Positions 38,176 through 50,235 of a stretch of 64,000 bases of DNA are shown here, in pieces. A program made the translations under genes and the position numbers. Every line of letters begins with the position of its first letter. Position 1 is the stretch's first letter. The DNA is from Rhizopus arrhizus (lineage: Eukaryota > Mucoromycota > Mucoromycetes > Mucorales > Rhizopodaceae). The stretch covers positions 1,302,001 to 1,366,000 of the forward strand of contig JAKZZE010000010.1 of the NCBI GenBank assembly GCA_024220505.1, written 5' to 3'. The notes under the pieces are model-generated. The model worked only from the letters and a program-made list of their open reading frames with translations, searched no databases and was not told where the DNA came from.

Positions 38176-40533
38176 TTAATGGATGAAAACTTCATCCAAG
38201 ACAGGAGTCTGTTCAAAGAATTGTTGCCGGTGGGCTTTCCATATGAATCGGATGACTATAGCAAAAAAAAAAAAATTATGTATTGTAAAATTGTCATGAT
38301 ATTGTAATATGTAGTACTTGAATAATCTAAGCGTACATAAACTTCAGATATTGAGCTGCAGTTATGATCTTTTGAGTTCAACAAGTATTTCTTGAAAACT
38401 ACTTTCCTCAAGTCTTGTTTTTGAGTGCAAGTAAAGAGCACATTGCTGATCTGGTTCTGGTAATTTACACAGTTGACAATATTCGTCTTCTACATTTGCT
38501 GAGATGATTCTATGTAAATTGGATCGAATGAGTATCTTTTGATGAAGAAGTCTGTACCATATATTTCTGGAGTTATGATGCATGAGGATCTTGGTAAAGT
38601 CTTGCAGTTATTGTTACTTATATCCATGACTTCTGATCTGTTAAAGCTGAGAATTGACCTTAACTAATAATTCTTTATTGTTGTTATATTGATGTCATCA
38701 TAGTTTATTTGTTCGATGAATGGATTAAAATTGATTCTTGGTTCAGTTGAATTGTCTCTATTGTCAACTCAAGCTTGTTGGGTTCAGATGACAATAAAAA
38801 TGTAAAAAAAAAAGGCTTGAAGATGAGATTGCCATTAAGAATAGCGCTTTTGATTCTTTTGTGGGAAATTTGGAGAGCCACAATGTTGCCTGTTATTAAA
38901 TTGGCCAACATTGGAAAGGAAATCTCTTTCAAAGAAATTATATGCTTCTTGTGCTTGAAGGAACTTGCTAAACTTGAATTTTTCTTCTTAGTCTTCTTCA
39001 TATATACCTTTGAAGGGAAGAAGTAAACTAGTCTGTGGTGATTGTGTCAGATCGCTTTTGGTAGGTGAACGAGGGCAGGAGGCTAAAGCACTAAACACGG
39101 GGATTAATGAATAGAGATCTTTCATGTTACTATAGGATCTGAAATGCTTGAATAGCATAGGAATAATATGTGAAGAAACATCAAATGAAGGTTGCAAAGT
39201 AAATGTCAGCACCTTGCACATGAAGTCCAGTATTTGTTGACGACAGTTTAACAGTAATGAAGTGATATATCGAAACTGAAAAAACTTTTGCTGAACTTCT
39301 ACGTTCAATAATGAAGCACCATCTTTGTTCTTTGGTTGTTGTAGAGTTGTTTGAGCAATCCTAGGAAACAGGTTATGAGTCAAGAAATGATACACAATAG
39401 AAGACAGCTTGTTGTAAAAGCTTTTTGGAAGACTTGTGATTCGCAGAAAATACCACAACTTGAAGAGTATGAGCGTATTAGCAATATGCGTCCTGCCATA
39501 AACGGAGAGTTGGCGCTGTGAATGAATGTTAACCAAGCTTTCGAGCTTGTTGATGGTTTCTTTATAGAATATAGTTCGTTGATCGTTGTTGAGCCATATT
39601 GGGTAGCCAAGCTACTTGATATAGCCTAATGATTGAGAGTCAAACTACCTGAGACCATTATGGCTTATCAGTTCTTTGAGTTTTCGATTGCTGAGCGTGG
39701 ATCCACCGGCTAAGGAAAAACTACAGACTTGGAATAGTTTACTTGAGAGTTAGATGCATCATTATACAATTTTAGACGCTCTTGTACTTCTAGAAATTCT
39801 TTCTTAGAATTGATAAAGATTAGTACGTTGTCTGTGTAGGTTAGTAATTTGACTGATCTTGATGCTGTTAATTGTAAGTCAGAGTTAGGCCTCCTAGCTT
39901 CAAGACAGTAACCACTAATGATTGCATTATTAACAATAGATAGTAAGAATGATTTTATCGCGAGCTTGAAAAGTATAGGTGAAATCGAGTCTCTTTGACG
40001 TAGTCCGTGCAATTGTTGTATGCTGTCATCCAAGGATCCGTTCACGTTGACTGAAATTGAATTGCCAAAGAAAAGGTTGTGGATACATTTGATAAATTTA
40101 TCTGGAAGCCAAAACTTTTGTAGCACTTTGCACAAATATTCGGGGTGAATACGATCGTAGACATTTGTTTGATCTAACATGACACCTAAGCCTTCTGACA
40201 TTGACTTTGATTTAGAGACATCCTCCATAATCAACCGACAGGCAAAACCATGGTACCCTATGAACCTATTGTGTATGAAGCCTGATTGGAAATGGTTGAT
40301 CAATTTGGGAGAGAGATATCCATGATCCTGTTATTCATGATTCTTGTAAAGACTTTGCAATCTGTATTGATCAGTGAGATTAGAAGCCAGTTACTTAGAC
40401 TTGTAAGATCACCAGTCTTGGGTAAGAGGACCAAAAAAGTTTGTCGCCATGATTTTGGGAAAAGCACCTTATTGATAGTGTCATTGTAAACAGCTAGTAC
40501 TAGAGACTTGCAGCTAGAATGGTCAATAATCAA
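38176..40533 (-). pseudogene. LINE reverse transcriptase and C-terminal domain, broken
   Basis: The RT motifs are readable: LPKTGDLTSLSNWLLISLIN and TDCKVFTRIMNNRIM, then after a frameshift SGFIHNRFIG, LGVMLDQTNVYDRIHPEYL (normally xAYDRV), LRQRDSISPILFKLAI and KLLTYTDNVLIFINSKKE. The catalytic box normally reads YADD; here it is YTDN, so the last Asp is lost and the copy is dead. Downstream are RQLSVYGRTHIANTLILFKL (39.5 kb), a CQLC..H-type segment in NVEDEYCQLCKLPEP (38.5 kb) and the terminal IWKAHRQQFFEQTPVLDEVF. Several stops and frame changes separate them. Confidence 0.85.
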
Positions 40534-40766
40534 GTTTAAGATTTAATAGGGTAATCCATCCATACCTGGGCTACTTTTGTGGAGGGGAGGTTCTTCTCAA
40601 TTCATCTAGAATGCCATCAAACAAAATGTTGCTGACTATATGTTTAGCATCGTTTGATTATATCTGTTTGTCTAGTATGTTTAGCATTGACTCAAGATCA
40701 TGATGATCAATAGGTTCTGCGGAGTAAAGTGTAGAATAGAAACTGGAAGTCGCATCAAGTTTCGCT

Positions 40767-41323
40767 TTAATATCTAAGCATTTCAGGCCAATTTCCGGTT
40801 GAACAATCTTGGTGATATTTCGCTTCCATTTGTTCACGAAGTTTGCGTATGCATACTGGGCTTTTAACTAAATTTGGGTTTGCTCTCCAGATATCCTTTC
40901 CAGTTGAAGAGATTCCTATGGTGAAATTTATAGATACAAGAGCGTGGTCTGTCCATTCTTTGTTCGAGCATTCAATGTTCCCATTATTGAAAATGTTGTG
41001 AATGCCTTTGTTTGCAAACATATAGTCTAAGCAAGTGGATGAATCTGCTCTTCGGAAAATGAGTCTGTAGCTGATATCCTCATCCACGTAATTTACACAG
41101 TTATCAAACTGAGAAAGCATGAACCGCAGAAAGTCATGTGAGAGAAGTGATGTGGGAGGTTCGGTCGTCTTGTGTTATGATAAGTATTGTTGTTGAATGA
41201 GAAATTGAAGTCCCCTGCTATGAAAAGATTTTGGATAATAGTATTTGGTCTATCCATGGAGTTTAGTTGAAGTACGCTCGAAAAAAAAGACATTTCTGTC
41301 GGCTGCATTACTTGCTGGATCAT
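40767..41323 (-). pseudogene. LINE endonuclease (EEP fold), broken
   Basis: Two overlapping frames carry endonuclease motifs: NLFIAGDFNFSFNN (catalytic GDFN) and later DYMFANKGIH with WTDHALVSINFTI (the SDH-type motif, here TDH). A frameshift near 41100 separates them, and the N-terminal third is not continuous. Confidence 0.75.
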
Positions 41324-41699
41324 AGAGTTTTAGTATAAAAATGGGTTATATAGATTCGTCTGATCAAGTAAGTTTTACAAGTAAAAACCTTTGATCGTCA
41401 GATTGTTGAATTAGTTCCATATTTTGGGACTGACTGAGGTCAATGATTCCACAATACTTGGTCTACAGTGTCTGATGAGCTTGAAATTCTGTGTTGAGTG
41501 ATTGTATTATTTTATCGAATGAATGAAGAGGTATGTTTGTTTTTTGATATAATAATATATTTAATTGCTGTTGTCTTAGATATCGAATATAGTTATTAGT
41601 GTGTTGTAAATTGTTCTGCGATTAGTTGAGCCTGTCTTCGTATTTATTTCCTTATTACTATGATTATTCATAATAATTATAGGCCGGGGTAGTGAAGGG

Positions 41700-42600
41700 C
41701 TATGAGGACCCTCTTGGAACAGAGCTGTTTTCATCATATTCGTCTTCAAATGCAACATCTTCTTCTACTTCTAAAGTATCATCAAAAAGGGCTGATTTTC
41801 CCTTGGATCTTTTCACAGCTGAAGTAGGTGTGAATGATTCAGAGTTATTACGTTTCTGTATATTCATAGAGAGGCTACTAAATGTGACAAATGGATGTAG
41901 TAACCTCTTGGTGCCTTCTTTTCTTCCCGTTTTCTTTTGACTTGAATTTTCATCGCTTTGGGTAGGTAATTTACTACAATCAATATTCTCTTCATCTACT
42001 GAATCTAAAGTAGAAATGGCCTTCTGGAATTCATCTTTGTCTTCCGTTACAGATGTACTGTCGGATTTACTGTTATCTTCTGCTGACATTTACGTATCCA
42101 TTTCTTGAGGACTGTTCAATAAAAGCGCCTCTTTTTCAGTGTTCGTTGATTCTACATTAGTGTTCATCACTCTAGAGCGGCGGGCTGCCGCTTGGTTTTT
42201 CTTACAATTCCAAGGGGCGTCAGGGCATTGCGCTTTCCAAATCTTGAGTGCTTTCACAGATGAAGCATGCTTTTCTTCTTCTAAGGAGGACTGGAAAATT
42301 CACTCCTGTATGATCATCAACATGACAAATGTTGTAAATAGGCTTCATATCACTCCAGACAATATGTAGGTAGTGGCCTTGTTCTCAAGATGGAATTTGA
42401 GGCGTAAGAGATTTATAACTTTTTATTTTATCCTTGATAAGAGTAACATATCCTCTGCCGTTAAACCATCCATCATCCACTGTATGATGGAGTCCTATTT
42501 TCAAAATACGTCCATACTTTTCAAATAACTGTATCATCAAAGGCTTTAACTTATCCTTTTCATAAGGAATATTGGTGATTCCTATTCTGATCTCATCCGA
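41700..42600 (-). pseudogene. LINE ORF1-like region, broken
   Basis: A nucleic-acid-binding N-terminal part is readable at about 42600-42400 (IRIGITNIPYEKDKLKPLMI, GLHHTVDDGWFNGRGYVTLI), then a knuckle-like stretch (WSDMKPIYNICHVDDHTG, about 42360-42310). A frame change follows, then an acidic/Ser-rich C-terminal segment from ATG 42089 to the stop at 41700. Placement as ORF1 is by position before the endonuclease and by this layout. Confidence 0.6.
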
Positions 42601-42900
42601 GTTTTTTTTTTAAAGGCTTTTATTTATTGCTTCGCATTAATTATTCAAAGCAATAATTAAGAGGCGGGTGTAAGAAGAATAAATAAAGCACTATATGGAT
42701 AAAAAATAAAAATGACAATAATAATATATGAAAAAAGATAAAGAAAAAAAAATAGTAGAACTGTGAACTGATCACTCTAGTTCGTTTTTTCAGCAATGTA
42801 ATCGCACACGGATTGCGAAATGCCTTGAAGGATCTTGTGAGGTAAGAATGGCTGGTCATTGAAAATGTAATTCCAGTGTGCTTTCTATATAAAGGAGAGT
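42601..42900 (-). mobile_element. 3' tail of a second LINE copy
   Basis: On the minus strand the sequence reads KAHWNYIFNDQPFLPHKILQ then GISQSVCDYIAEKTN and a stop at 42777-42779. About 160 nt of 3' UTR containing GCAATAAATAAAAG follow, then an A tail (T run at 42601-42610). The WKAH start of this segment matches the end of the neighbouring LINE. It is a 5'-truncated copy whose tail abuts the 5' side of the larger element. Sequence up to about 43242 may belong to it, but I could not place that stretch. Confidence 0.65.
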
Positions 42901-43662
42901 GATGTAATGAGTATCATATTTGCGGTAATAGCCCTATTTTGACAGTAATTGACTGAATAGAAATCGAGAGTTGAGAAGGCATTGAAAATGTCCTGCGACA
43001 TCCGAGTTTTTGTCCATCGTTGCTTGTACTTTGGTTTTTTCAATCTTTACTGCTGCTACTGCCTTCATCAAATGGATCTTGTAGTGGATTTCAATGAAGA
43101 CGGTTGAACAAAATTTAATTTTTGAAACGGATTCATATTTCAGATGAGTCAGAGTATGTCCACTGTTGTAAATTTTTTCCAATAGTGAATTTATCAAGTA
43201 GATTGATAACTGTTCATTGTATCTTGTTTTTATAATATGCAAGCTTTTTTAATATTCAAATCCACTATACCTAATTACTTCTTTTCCAAGCTTCCATAAG
43301 TTCCACTGGAAGTACTGTCTTATAAATATTGAAGCAATTACTTTATTCAACTAGAAAAAATTTCTTTCAAAAAAAAAAAAAAAAAACATCTGTGTATTCT
43401 TGGGGGCAAAGATACTGTGGATACTTCCAGTTTTCAATATTTCAAGTCTCATTTATATGATTGATATTTCTTAGGTTCGTTTGCCTTTTTTTCATTTCTA
43501 TTATGAAAACATACTTTGGATCTTTAGAGCACTAGTGACAAAATGAATCATATGCACAGTTGGCTATTTCCAAACTGTCCCATTTGTAAGCTTAAAGTCA
43601 AATTATAAACCTTTCCAGAAAACTGGCTATTATCATTGATAGTAATAGTTCAAAACCTTTTG

Positions 43663-43695
<33 letters not shown>

Positions 43696-44497
43696 GTAAG
43701 CCCTCATTTTCATTATCGGTAATATCTTTTTTAATGAAACCACTATTAGCAAATATTAGTAGATGAATCGTGGCGTATTGAGAAGTACCACTCGCGTGGG
43801 TTTTGTAAGTACAGTTTTCAGTTCATCAATAGCAGAATCCATTGCCTCAAAAGCCGAAAAAAATGATTTATCTCTTTTTCTATACGGACTAACTGAAAAA
43901 AGAACCAAAATTATGTTTAAAGCAAATCGTGTGTACTTGTCTTCTGCATAGATTACTTTTAATCAGTAGTTAGAATATTAACTTGGAGTATTTGGTTAGT
44001 CTTTAAAGGCTTATTCAATACAATTTGAAGGGCAACAAAAATTTAGTGTCTTGGTGTTGCGAAAATATAATCAATTAAATATTTCTTCCTTCTACAATAA
44101 GTACGCGATATTCATTTTGAATATAGCTTTGATGTGACCATGTTTTGTGTAATAGTCATTTCCTTTTTTTTTGTTGTTGTTATTGCAAGGTTGGATTTTT
44201 GTAGTCCGTTGTTGTCTTGTTATATTTTCTACCTGATGAAATATAATCAAATTCCATAATCACAATATATTTTATTCAGAGAAGGAAGGGGTAAGATTCA
44301 TGTTAAAACAAACAATCAAAACCCCAAATGGAAGTCAGATGATGTATTTGTTTAACTTTTTACTGTAACACACCGACCAACCATGCTACCTGAATTGTCT
44401 ATAAAATAAAGCACGAGAGCTTCACCACATGTTTCTTCTAAGTTTTTCTTTCCTTTTCTTTTTTTATTTTCTTTTCTCGGCAATTATTTCGTAATCA
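42901..44497. other. Intergenic/relic region before GGPP synthase
   Basis: Holds a 102-codon minus-strand frame (43242-42934) of unknown nature, an A tract near 43369-43386, a run of 28 T (43668-43695) and short unsupported frames. The last 100 bp contains the TATA box and leader of the next gene. Confidence 0.45.
44400..44407 (+). promoter_or_regulatory. TATA box of GGPP synthase
   Basis: TATAAAAT lies about 95 bp upstream of ATG 44498 and is followed by a T/C-rich leader. Confidence 0.55.
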
Positions 44498-45675
44498 ATG
44501 CAGATGACACATAAAGTAGAAACGCGTTCAAAGGAAGAAGTAAAGCTTTGAAACGTTAAAGCAATTAATACAGCTTAAGTTAACACGTTGTAGATTTTAT
44601 TAGAACCTTATAACTATTTAATATCTCATCCCGGAAAAGACATTCGATCAAAGCTAATTGCTGCTTTCGATTATTGGCTTAATGTACCAAAAGACGCTCT
44701 AAAGATTATTACAAAGACAATTGAAATGCTTCATACAGCAAGCTTAATGTAGGAAAAAATAAACTTTTTTTCTATTTTTAAACAAAGATGCTTTACAGGA
44801 TTGATGATGTTCAAGATGATTCTGATTTAAGAAGAGGTGTTCCCGTTGCTCATCATATCTATGGTGTGCCTCAAACAATCAATACAGCAAACTATGTTTA
44901 CTTTCTTGCTCTACAGGACATTCTCAAATTAAATATTCCTGAAATGGTAGCTGCTTATACAGAAGAATTAATCCATCTTCATCAAGGTCAAGGAATCGAA
45001 TTATATTGGAGAGATAGCTTGACTTGTCCAAGTGAGGAAGAATACATTGACATGGTTAACAATAGTAAATGAATTTATAATTGCATATTCATAACTTTTC
45101 TTATTTTTTTCAAATAGAAACAAGCGGCTTGTTAAGACTTGCTGTTCGATTAATGCAAGCTGCAACCAATAGCAAAATGTAAGAAACCAAATGTTTAGTT
45201 TATATAATGAAGCTTAATATGATTGTAGCGATTATATTCCATTAGTAAACATCATTGGTATTCATTTTCAAGTACGCGATGATTACATGAACCTTCAATC
45301 AAATACAGTAAGAAGCCTATCCTTTCTTTTTCAATAATTAATCCATTGCTTTACTGTTTGTAGTACACACAAAACAAAGGCTTTTGTGAAGATTTAACAG
45401 AAGGAAAATTTTCTTTTCCTATCATACATGCAATCAGAGCAGAACCAAAGAACAGGCAGTTATTAAATATTATTAGCCAAAAACCTACTTCTGTAGAAGT
45501 AAAGCAATATGCATTGGAAATTATCAAAAGAGCAGGAAGTTTTGAATACGTCCAAGAATTCCTTCACCAAAAAGAACAAGAAGCATTGAATGAAATTGAA
45601 CGATTAGGAGGAAATCCAATGTTGGAAAAAGTTATACGAGCATTGTCTTTAACCAATCAAACCACAACCCACTGA
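44498..45675 (+). CDS. BTS1: Geranylgeranyl diphosphate synthase
   Basis: Condenses FPP with IPP to the C20 precursor of carotenoids, quinones and prenyl groups. Six exons (44498-44539, 44594-44748, 44799-45064, 45118-45178, 45229-45307, 45364-45675) give 304 residues, normal for fungal GGPPS. Signatures are [40 protein letters not shown] (first Asp-rich motif DDVQD), [49 protein letters not shown] and the second motif [13 protein letters not shown]. The start uses ATG 44498; a second in-frame ATG lies two codons later. A TATA box is present. In Mucorales this enzyme (carG) feeds beta-carotene and trisporic-acid synthesis. It converges on ALG11 with about 70 bp between stops. Confidence 0.95.
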
Positions 45676-45745
45676 AAAAATAATAATAAAAAGAACATAT
45701 TAACTGTTTATATTTCAAGAACTTTTTTTTTCTATTGTCATTTGA

Positions 45746-46821
45746 TTATGTCAAGCAGGGTCGTAGTGCACACAAAAGATCAGAGCTGAACGCATCTTCT
45801 GAGAACCTATCTGAAGCAGATGCTCGTGCGTTAGATGCCATTTTTTCGTATTCTTCTTCTGATAGTGAAAGCGCTGCATGTAAGCTATCAGCAAATGTTT
45901 CAACTGAGTTTGCAAGGTATCCTGTAGGTTTTCCATCATAATCAGTGACGATATCTAACATAGGTCCTCCAGATTTATGAGCAACTGCTATAAGCCCAGC
46001 AGCCATATATTCGACAACACCAATACCAAAATGCTCATTCCACATTGTATGAAGTCCAATCTTTGCTGATGCTAATCTAGATACAAGCAAGTCATAGGGT
46101 GCATTGACTTCAAAGACAACATAATCCTATGACAAAAATATAAATTTACAAAAAAAAGTATGGAACATCCTCAGCATACCTGAATGCCTAATTCTACTGC
46201 CAATTGGCGTAAGCTGTCTATCCTATTCGCATCCGCTTCATTCCTTGAGCTACCAATTAAAACAAGTTCTAATTTAGCTTCTTTCCATTGAGTATGCTTT
46301 TCAAATAGTTTTGCCAAAGATCTCAATTGCAATGCGTGGTCCTTTTCAGGTCTGAATTGAGCGACACTCACAATCATTGGCTTTCTTCCTTTTAAAGGCA
46401 GCTTATTCAAACGCTCGGTATCGCAGGGTGGGTAAACAATATCTGCTTTTGTACTCCATAATGAATCAATGTGTCCCTTTGTCCATGTAGAGTTGACTAC
46501 TACAGCTTGTGCAAATGATCCACAAAATCCATAAACCTTCGCAAATACTCTATAATATCTATAAATTTTAGCGATTAGTTCCATGTTTGATTGACATCAA
46601 GCTGTATTTTTACAAGAGTTTTCCGGTTATCCAGAAAACATTTTGAGCATATTTTGAGTCATTATTATATTGAGATCGTCGTTCGTATACACGATTTACC
46701 ATATCTGAGCTAATCGTTGGATAATGAACATAGGCTGCAATTTTTGTGCCTGTTAAATAATACACAAGCGGAAAAGTAAAGGCATAACCCATCGTGTCTT
46801 TTTTGAAATTAATTAGATGTC

Positions 46822-46854
<33 letters not shown>

Positions 46855-47520
46855 CCTACCAAAATAGATATCAGGAACCAATTTGCTGAGTGCTTCAAAT
46901 CCAACAAAAATTGAGGCTAAGCTTTGAAGGATTAAAGTGAATCGTGGATACCTATTTTGTTATTCATTAACGCTCATGCTTCAAATACATACAAGCTATT
47001 ATTATAAATACAGAGAGTCTTCTAATAAATATCTTTTTGTCAAGTAAACGAAAGCAAGTCGAGATGGATCCAATTCAATGTTAAAACCATTCTACAAGTC
47101 AATTTTTGTAAGAATATTTAGGTCCGTCTTTGCTGCCTGGTATTTCACCTTTATTTTGGCCAATATCTGCTCTTTTGTAGCATCCAAATCGCCTGTATAA
47201 ACTACACAAATGACATTACTGAATTCCTTTTGAACATCGCGAATACAAGTCCATAAAACGCGCTCTCCTCCTCCACCAGCATTGCTACATGTAAATGATT
47301 TAAAAAACAATTTATTTCTTTTCAAATGTAAAAAGCTGTACCAATAAGGATGAAAAAAACCTAAAAATAAAGAATCTTCAATATGTGCTGCTGTTGGACC
47401 AAGCTGTTGGATTAGCTTTGTTCTATTGCGAGTCAGTGTCGATTTTAGAAGCAATCTTAAGGCGAAAACTGTAAAAAAGACGATAACCAAAATAGAAGTT
47501 GCCCAGAATAACAATCCCAT
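45746..47520 (-). CDS. ALG11: GDP-Man:Man3GlcNAc2-PP-dolichol alpha-1,2-mannosyltransferase
   Basis: ER membrane enzyme that adds the last two cytosolic mannoses to the N-glycan lipid precursor. The protein starts with a membrane anchor (FWATSILVIVFFTVFALRLL, about residues 4-24). Then come GFFHPYCNAGGGGERVLW, the joined TKRYLLEDSLYPRFTLILQ, DTMGYAFTFPLVYYLTGTK, AAYVHYPTISSDMVNRVYER, VVVNSTWTKGHIDSLW, SVAQFRPEKDHALQLRSLAK and the GT4 EX7E region NEHFGIGVVEYMAAG, followed by HKSGGPMLDIV. Introns were placed to keep these motifs continuous. One intron carries a run of 31 T (46824-46854). The intron at about 46615 uses GTAAAA and restores KLLYYRVFAKVYG. No family residue appears lost. Confidence 0.93.
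46824..46854. repeat. Poly(T) tract, 31 nt, in an ALG11 intron
   Basis: On the gene's strand this is an A run close to the start of an intron. Confidence 0.95.
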
Positions 47521-50040
47521 GATGAAATGTGTCTGAAAAATTAGAAACTTGCAAAAAGAGAAGGAGAAGCAATTTAGTCTATTTTCGGCATTTTAATTGT
47601 ATGAGAATCAAGTAACTTAATATAACGTTTTGCCTATTCCATCATTCTAATTTTTACAGTATGTTATTTGTGGAGTAGGTTCATTTGAATACAAAAAAGC
47701 TTCATATAGTTTATTATTTAGTTTCAGTGCAGTGAATTCTCTTTTACCTACTCTGTATACTGATCTATAGTTGTTGTAAAGTAACTACTGAGATTGAATG
47801 TTGTACACAACAATTTTCTGTAAATGTTCAGTTCATTTACTTTGGTAAACAGTGGTGGAATATGTCACTGTCAGAAACACACTATAAATGACGGTTATTG
47901 TTGTAGAATATATATTATTGTCTTCAGTTACGTAGCATAAATAAAGAAAACGTAAAAAAAAGTACATTTGTGACTTAAATTTAAAAGTTTTATACCATTT
48001 TCAGAAAGTAAAGTCGTATTTTTACCAACTTTATTATATAATATATACAAAAAAGCGACAAATAAACGCAACATTTATTCCTGAAAATATTGTAAATTAA
48101 ATGTGTTTACACATTTGTTTACACCGACAAAAAAAATAACAGAACAAAAAAAAATTAATATAAATTGTTTTATATGTCGATCTGCTGTTACAAACATAGT
48201 CTTAGCTTTTTGATAAATTTGGATAGTGAGTTGATCAGAAGAATTTATTCAGAACTAGGATTTAAAAGAAAGAAGCATTATCAGTATTAGCTAAAGCCAT
48301 GTAAATTAACCATAGAAGTGCTACATTATGCTTTAACGTTATTTCAAGATCTCATACCAGGCATAAAATCTACAGCTACTTGAGTTTTAAGATAGCTAAT
48401 GGATGATGATAAGTTTTCAAAAAATGATCGTTATTAACTTGAATTGATCATATATTTTATGCAATAAAAGATAATGAAATAAAGACTGTACGAGTTAATT
48501 CGAAGTTATCTTATTTTAAAGTTTATAGTTGTTTTCCAAAATGAGTCTTGAAGCTTTCTTACAAAAGTAAAAATAGACCAGCTTGGTTGAAAAAGGAGGC
48601 GAACTGCAACTTTTTGTTAATTAGACTAATAAATTATTTACTTGAGTTTGAGAGGCCTAGTATATAACTAATTCCTATACTATATATATCTTTCTTTCAA
48701 AAAATAAGATACCCCTGGTGATGATAAAAGTACATAATGATCTCACAATATATTTTTGATTCATAAAATTAAATCAGACAAATTATACTCATATATAAGT
48801 AAACTTCATACATATACACCTTGCTATAAACTCGATAATTAATAGAATTATACTGTAATACAAAAGACTGACACAAATTGATGTAAGCAGCCTTGCATTT
48901 ATACAAGTTTTTACTAATTATTATGCTGTATATTCTTTGTGAAATCCCTTTTCTTTAAGAAGATGAGATAATATTTGTATCAGCAATCTACAAAACAAAC
49001 CAGCTTAATAAAAAGAGAAACGTATATGTGCACTTTATCTTATGTCATAAAACAGAAACAATGTTTTATGGATTCCCTGTCTCTTTTTTATTTATTTCCT
49101 TATTTTCTTTTCTTTTCTAAGCAGCGTACACTTTTCATAGTTTGAGAAAAGATGCAAACTATAAAAATTCTGATTATTACATAATCTATATTTAAAGTAG
49201 TAAAAGAAATAAAGCCACAGTCAAATATTTCAAAAGCGATAATCATATTCTTTATAAAAATGCTTAGGCAAAACAGACAGGAGTATGTTTATGAAAATTC
49301 AAATTCTTACCTTGAAAAACGGATGTACAAATTACATAAGAAAAGCCTTGACACAAACCAACCCAATTAGTTCAACGAGAGGCATGATACGTATAGAAAA
49401 TAACCATAGGTATCAAATTAAACTACGTTTTTTACACTTATGTACATTAGAAGGGTCTTGGAAATGAAAATAAAATTGTGTTTTTTGGGTTATCAAACGG
49501 TTTAGACTTTAATTAACAGGATTAACCTTACAAAAGTAAAATCACGTCAGATCCAAGTCTGGCCTTGTTGCAGACAAGAAAGCTAAAAAAAAAGTTATGG
49601 ACAAATACAAAGTGAATCACTAAAAGGTATAAGGAAAGACCCAAGTCACAACCAGTGTATTTAAAGTCCAATATGATCATTCTGATTCTCATATTTTATC
49701 TTTTATAAAAAAAAATGACTTTTTGTGCTTTAAGGCTCTTCTTCTTACACATGAAATTAGATGTAAACTAGCTTTAAAATAGACTTTCTTTGCCGTCATG
49801 TAAAATATTACTCTGAGTAAAAATAAGGTCAAAAGCCATAAAAAAGGATTAGCCTCGTTCCTACTTTGAAAGATAGGCCTGAATTACCTTCACAATTCAC
49901 TATTGTACTATAAGTACCGTGTATAATTGATTATTTTTAAACATACATAGCATATTAAGCATATACGCAACATTTCTCTGTGTATTGAATATAAGAAAAA
50001 AGAAATATTTTAAAAATATCATGAACAAAACCGATAAGGC
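47521..50040. other. Very AT-rich gene desert
   Basis: About 2.5 kb upstream of ALG11 with no supportable coding frame, very low GC and many short A and T tracts. The short frame at 49285-49467 has no recognisable content. No RNA gene seen. Confidence 0.5.
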
Positions 50041-50235
50041 TTTTTTTTAAAAGTTTTTTATTTATTGCTCCGTGTTAAAAGGATTCGTCTCGATAAGAAG
50101 CGGACACAAATTAATAGTATTGAGTATAACAAAAGAATGTATGTAACAAAAATAAAGATAAATTTGAAAGAGGAGTATTAGCTGAGGTCACTCTCTTCAG
50201 CGATGTATTAATGGATATTGCTACATAAGGCTCTT
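50041..50235 (-). mobile_element. Short LINE 3'-tail fragment
   Basis: On the minus strand it reads YIAEESDLS then stop (50178-50180), a UTR with GAGCAATAAATAAAAA and an A tail (T run at 50041-50048). The layout and the shared GCAATAAATAAAA element match the LINE tail at 42601-42900. It is a severely 5'-truncated insertion. Confidence 0.55.

Larger units (their letters stand above)
38176..42600 (-). mobile_element. Decayed LINE-type non-LTR retrotransposon
   Basis: A full-length-looking but broken LINE. In transcription order it has an ORF1-like region (42600-41700), an endonuclease (41323-40767), a reverse transcriptase (40533-39710), a connecting region and a C-terminal Cys/His zone (38583-38176). 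Each part is interrupted by frameshifts and stops. It lies in the same orientation as RAV1 and ends about 190 bp before that gene's start codon. Its 3' poly(A) is not obvious; its 5' end meets the tail of another LINE copy at 42601. Confidence 0.85.

Noticed and set aside
43763..43951. A 62-codon frame upstream of GGPP synthase.
   Set aside because: No motif, no splice-compatible continuation, and it lies in a region of homopolymers and relics.
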